This document shows positions 62,663-64,000 of a DNA stretch of 64,000 nucleotides, piece after piece; within the stretch, counting starts at the first letter, position 1; every line of letters starts with the position of its first letter. The translations under genes and the position numbers were made by a program. The DNA comes from Sphaerothrix epifaneia (GTDB taxonomy: Bacteria; Cyanobacteriota; Cyanobacteriia; Phormidesmidales; Phormidesmidaceae): contig NZ_JBHZOL010000088.1 of NCBI RefSeq assembly GCF_042788235.1, positions 1 through 64,000 of the forward strand, in the 5' to 3' direction. The notes beneath the pieces are model-generated. The model searched no databases. It saw nothing but the letters and a program-made list of their open reading frames with translations, and was not told the origin of the DNA.

Positions 62663-64000
62663 ATGCAGGATTTTAAGACATTTCTGGCGAAAAGATGGCA
62701 GCGGTTGACGCTTTTTGGCATCAGTGCTGTCAGCGGTCTGAGTCTGGCAGCACTCACTGTTTTCTGGCTAGATCATCGAGCCTCTCAAGCAGACGAACCC
62801 TTGCAAGCGACTCAGCCGCTGAGTCCGCAAATTTCCGCAGCCTTGGTCAACGCTTTGCCAGTCACGTTGCTCAATGCTTTATCAGCAGAGGGTGAAACCA
62901 CCGCGGCTGAGCTTTGTTTTCCGGTGGCTAATTTAGCCCAGGCAGCTAACCTAGCCGCACCGTTGCCATCAGGGGCGATCGCGGCTGGTGCCAGTATTGG
63001 TCAGGCCATTCGCCAAGTGAACCTGGAACTAGCCCCCCGTACGGTTCCCATTCCCTGGCCTCAGATTCATCAGCGGGCAAAGCTAGCTCAGGTTCCGGTG
63101 GTGATGTATCACGACATTCTGGCTGAAAAAGAAGTCTTTTTTGATGTCACGCCCGATGAGCTAGAGCAAGACTTTGAGCTGATTCGAGCCAACGGACTAA
63201 CGCCTGTTAGCCTCGATCAACTCGTACATCACCTCAGAACCGGGACTCCCCTACCGGATAAACCTATTCTGCTGACTTTCGACGATGGTTATGCGGGTCA
63301 CTATACCTATGTGTATCCGCTGCTGAAGCGCTATCGCTACCCAGCCACTTTTTCCGTCTTCACGGGCAAACTCGACGGCGATATTGCAGGCCGCTCTACC
63401 TTAACCTGGCAACAGGTGCAGCAAATGGCTGAAGACCCGCTGATTACCTTTGCTGCTCATAGTGTGACCCATCCGCGCGATTTGCGGCCACTAACTGACG
63501 CTGCTTTGCAGCAAGAGGTGTTTGAGTCTAAGCGGCTGATTGAAGAAAAGCTTGGCCAACCCATTCGCTACTTTACCTACCCAGAAGGTAAGTATGACGA
63601 ACGGGTAGCTCAGGTTGTGGCTGACGCGGGCTATTCGGCAGCGCTGACGATGGATGATGTGGACGAGCGCTTTGCGGGCGAGTCTGAAAGCTTATTGGCG
63701 ATCGCCCGCTTTGGCCAGTCTCGCCTAGAAGCGGTGATTCCCGATGCCTGGGGGGGGCCACCAGTGGCGATAGAACCTGGCAGCTTTGACTTTAATACAG
63801 ACATTAATTTGCGCCGTTTTACGTTAGAAGATATTCCACTGTTTTTAGTGACCGGGGGTAAACCCACCACCATCCACGCCGACAGTCGCTATCAAGTGGC
63901 TGAGATCATTGCTGAAACCCCAGCGATCGCCGCTGTCGATGGTGCCTTCTTTTCGCTCAAATACCTCGACTCCAATACAATGATTGGCCCCATCTATAGC
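62663..64000 (+). CDS. Membrane-anchored polysaccharide deacetylase with NAGPA-like domain, cut by window edge
   Basis: 446 codons open to the last base. A membrane segment (about 18-38, LFGISAVSGLSLAALTVFWL) anchors an external enzyme. The deacetylase domain (about 145-345) has VVMYHDI, LLTFDDGYAGHYTY (metal Asp pair), FAAHSVTHPRDL (HxxxH) and YFTYPEGKYDERV. From about 385, LVTGGKPTTIHADSRYQVAE and AAVDGAFFSL match the start of a phosphodiester glycosidase (NAGPA) domain. Likely acts on cell-wall or extracellular polysaccharide. The ATG at 62663 is preceded by a weak AAGGAT. Confidence 0.85.
   Translation, partial: MQDFKTFLAKRWQRLTLFGISAVSGLSLAALTVFWLDHRASQADEPLQATQPLSPQISAALVNALPVTLLNALSAEGETTAAELCFPVANLAQAANLAAPLPSGAIAAGASIGQAIRQVNLELAPRTVPIPWPQIHQRAKLAQVPVVMYHDILAEKEVFFDVTPDELEQDFELIRANGLTPVSLDQLVHHLRTGTPLPDKPILLTFDDGYAGHYTYVYPLLKRYRYPATFSVFTGKLDGDIAGRSTLTWQQVQQMAEDPLITFAAHSVTHPRDLRPLTDAALQQEVFESKRLIEEKLGQPIRYFTYPEGKYDERVAQVVADAGYSAALTMDDVDERFAGESESLLAIARFGQSRLEAVIPDAWGGPPVAIEPGSFDFNTDINLRRFTLEDIPLFLVTGGKPTTIHADSRYQVAEIIAETPAIAAVDGAFFSLKYLDSNTMIGPIYS

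Overview
This 64-kb window is chromosomal DNA of a cyanobacterium. The evidence is a dense scatter of the HIP1 octamer GCGATCGC, the chlorophyll gene chlI, the cyanobacterial regulator rpaB (ycf27), a PAM68 photosystem-assembly gene beside rpsO, dapL, a HetZ-type regulator, lpxD and a bidirectional NiFe hydrogenase (hox) cluster. No tRNA, rRNA, CRISPR array or transposase was recognised. A Leptolyngbya-like lineage is a guess only.

Layout. 1-8.8 kb: 5' part of radA (leftward), then rpaB-plsX-fabH-Rieske oxygenase, chlI-ruvC, two unknown small genes, and rpsO-pam68. 9-21.5 kb: DAHP synthase, a PilB-like protein without an ATPase core, a HetZ-related regulator, a sugar transferase, nei diverging from dapL, a THUMP rRNA methyltransferase, an SLC12-type cotransporter and an unknown 351-residue protein. 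21.5-28 kb: endonuclease V, a UPF0182 membrane protein, OsmC, DUF202, a HAD phosphatase and an unknown membrane protein. 28.1-29.1 kb: a decaying membrane glycosyltransferase gene and dispersed repeats. 29.1-44.4 kb: a leftward fermentation/hydrogen block, in transcription order hoxE-F-U-Y, a CBS-CP12 fusion, hoxH, hoxW, hypA-B-F-C, then nifJ (pyruvate:ferredoxin oxidoreductase) and a dihydroorotate-dehydrogenase-like gene. hypD and hypE are absent. 49.8-64 kb: GH57 branching enzyme, a REC-GGDEF cyclase, lpxD, rlmD, a natFGH-bgtA-type amino-acid ABC transporter, a coiled-coil protein and two polysaccharide deacetylases, the last running off the right end.

The most unusual structure lies between hoxE and the GH57 gene. 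A 117-bp sequence carrying the hoxE leader and ribosome-binding site occurs twice, base for base (44397-44513 and 49705-49821). It brackets a 5.2-kb segment holding four leftward genes: a STAND/NB-ARC ATPase, an overlapping TPR protein, a small secreted protein and a secreted M23 metallopeptidase. This looks like a recent insertion that split the GH57-hoxE junction and placed a second hox leader upstream of the NB-ARC gene. An assembly join has to be excluded.

Other notable points: the hox operon encodes a CBS-CP12 fusion that lacks the C-terminal CP12 cysteines; radA carries an 8-bp tandem repeat and a 28-bp palindrome inside its reading frame; and at least two families of short repeats are scattered through the intergenic regions.
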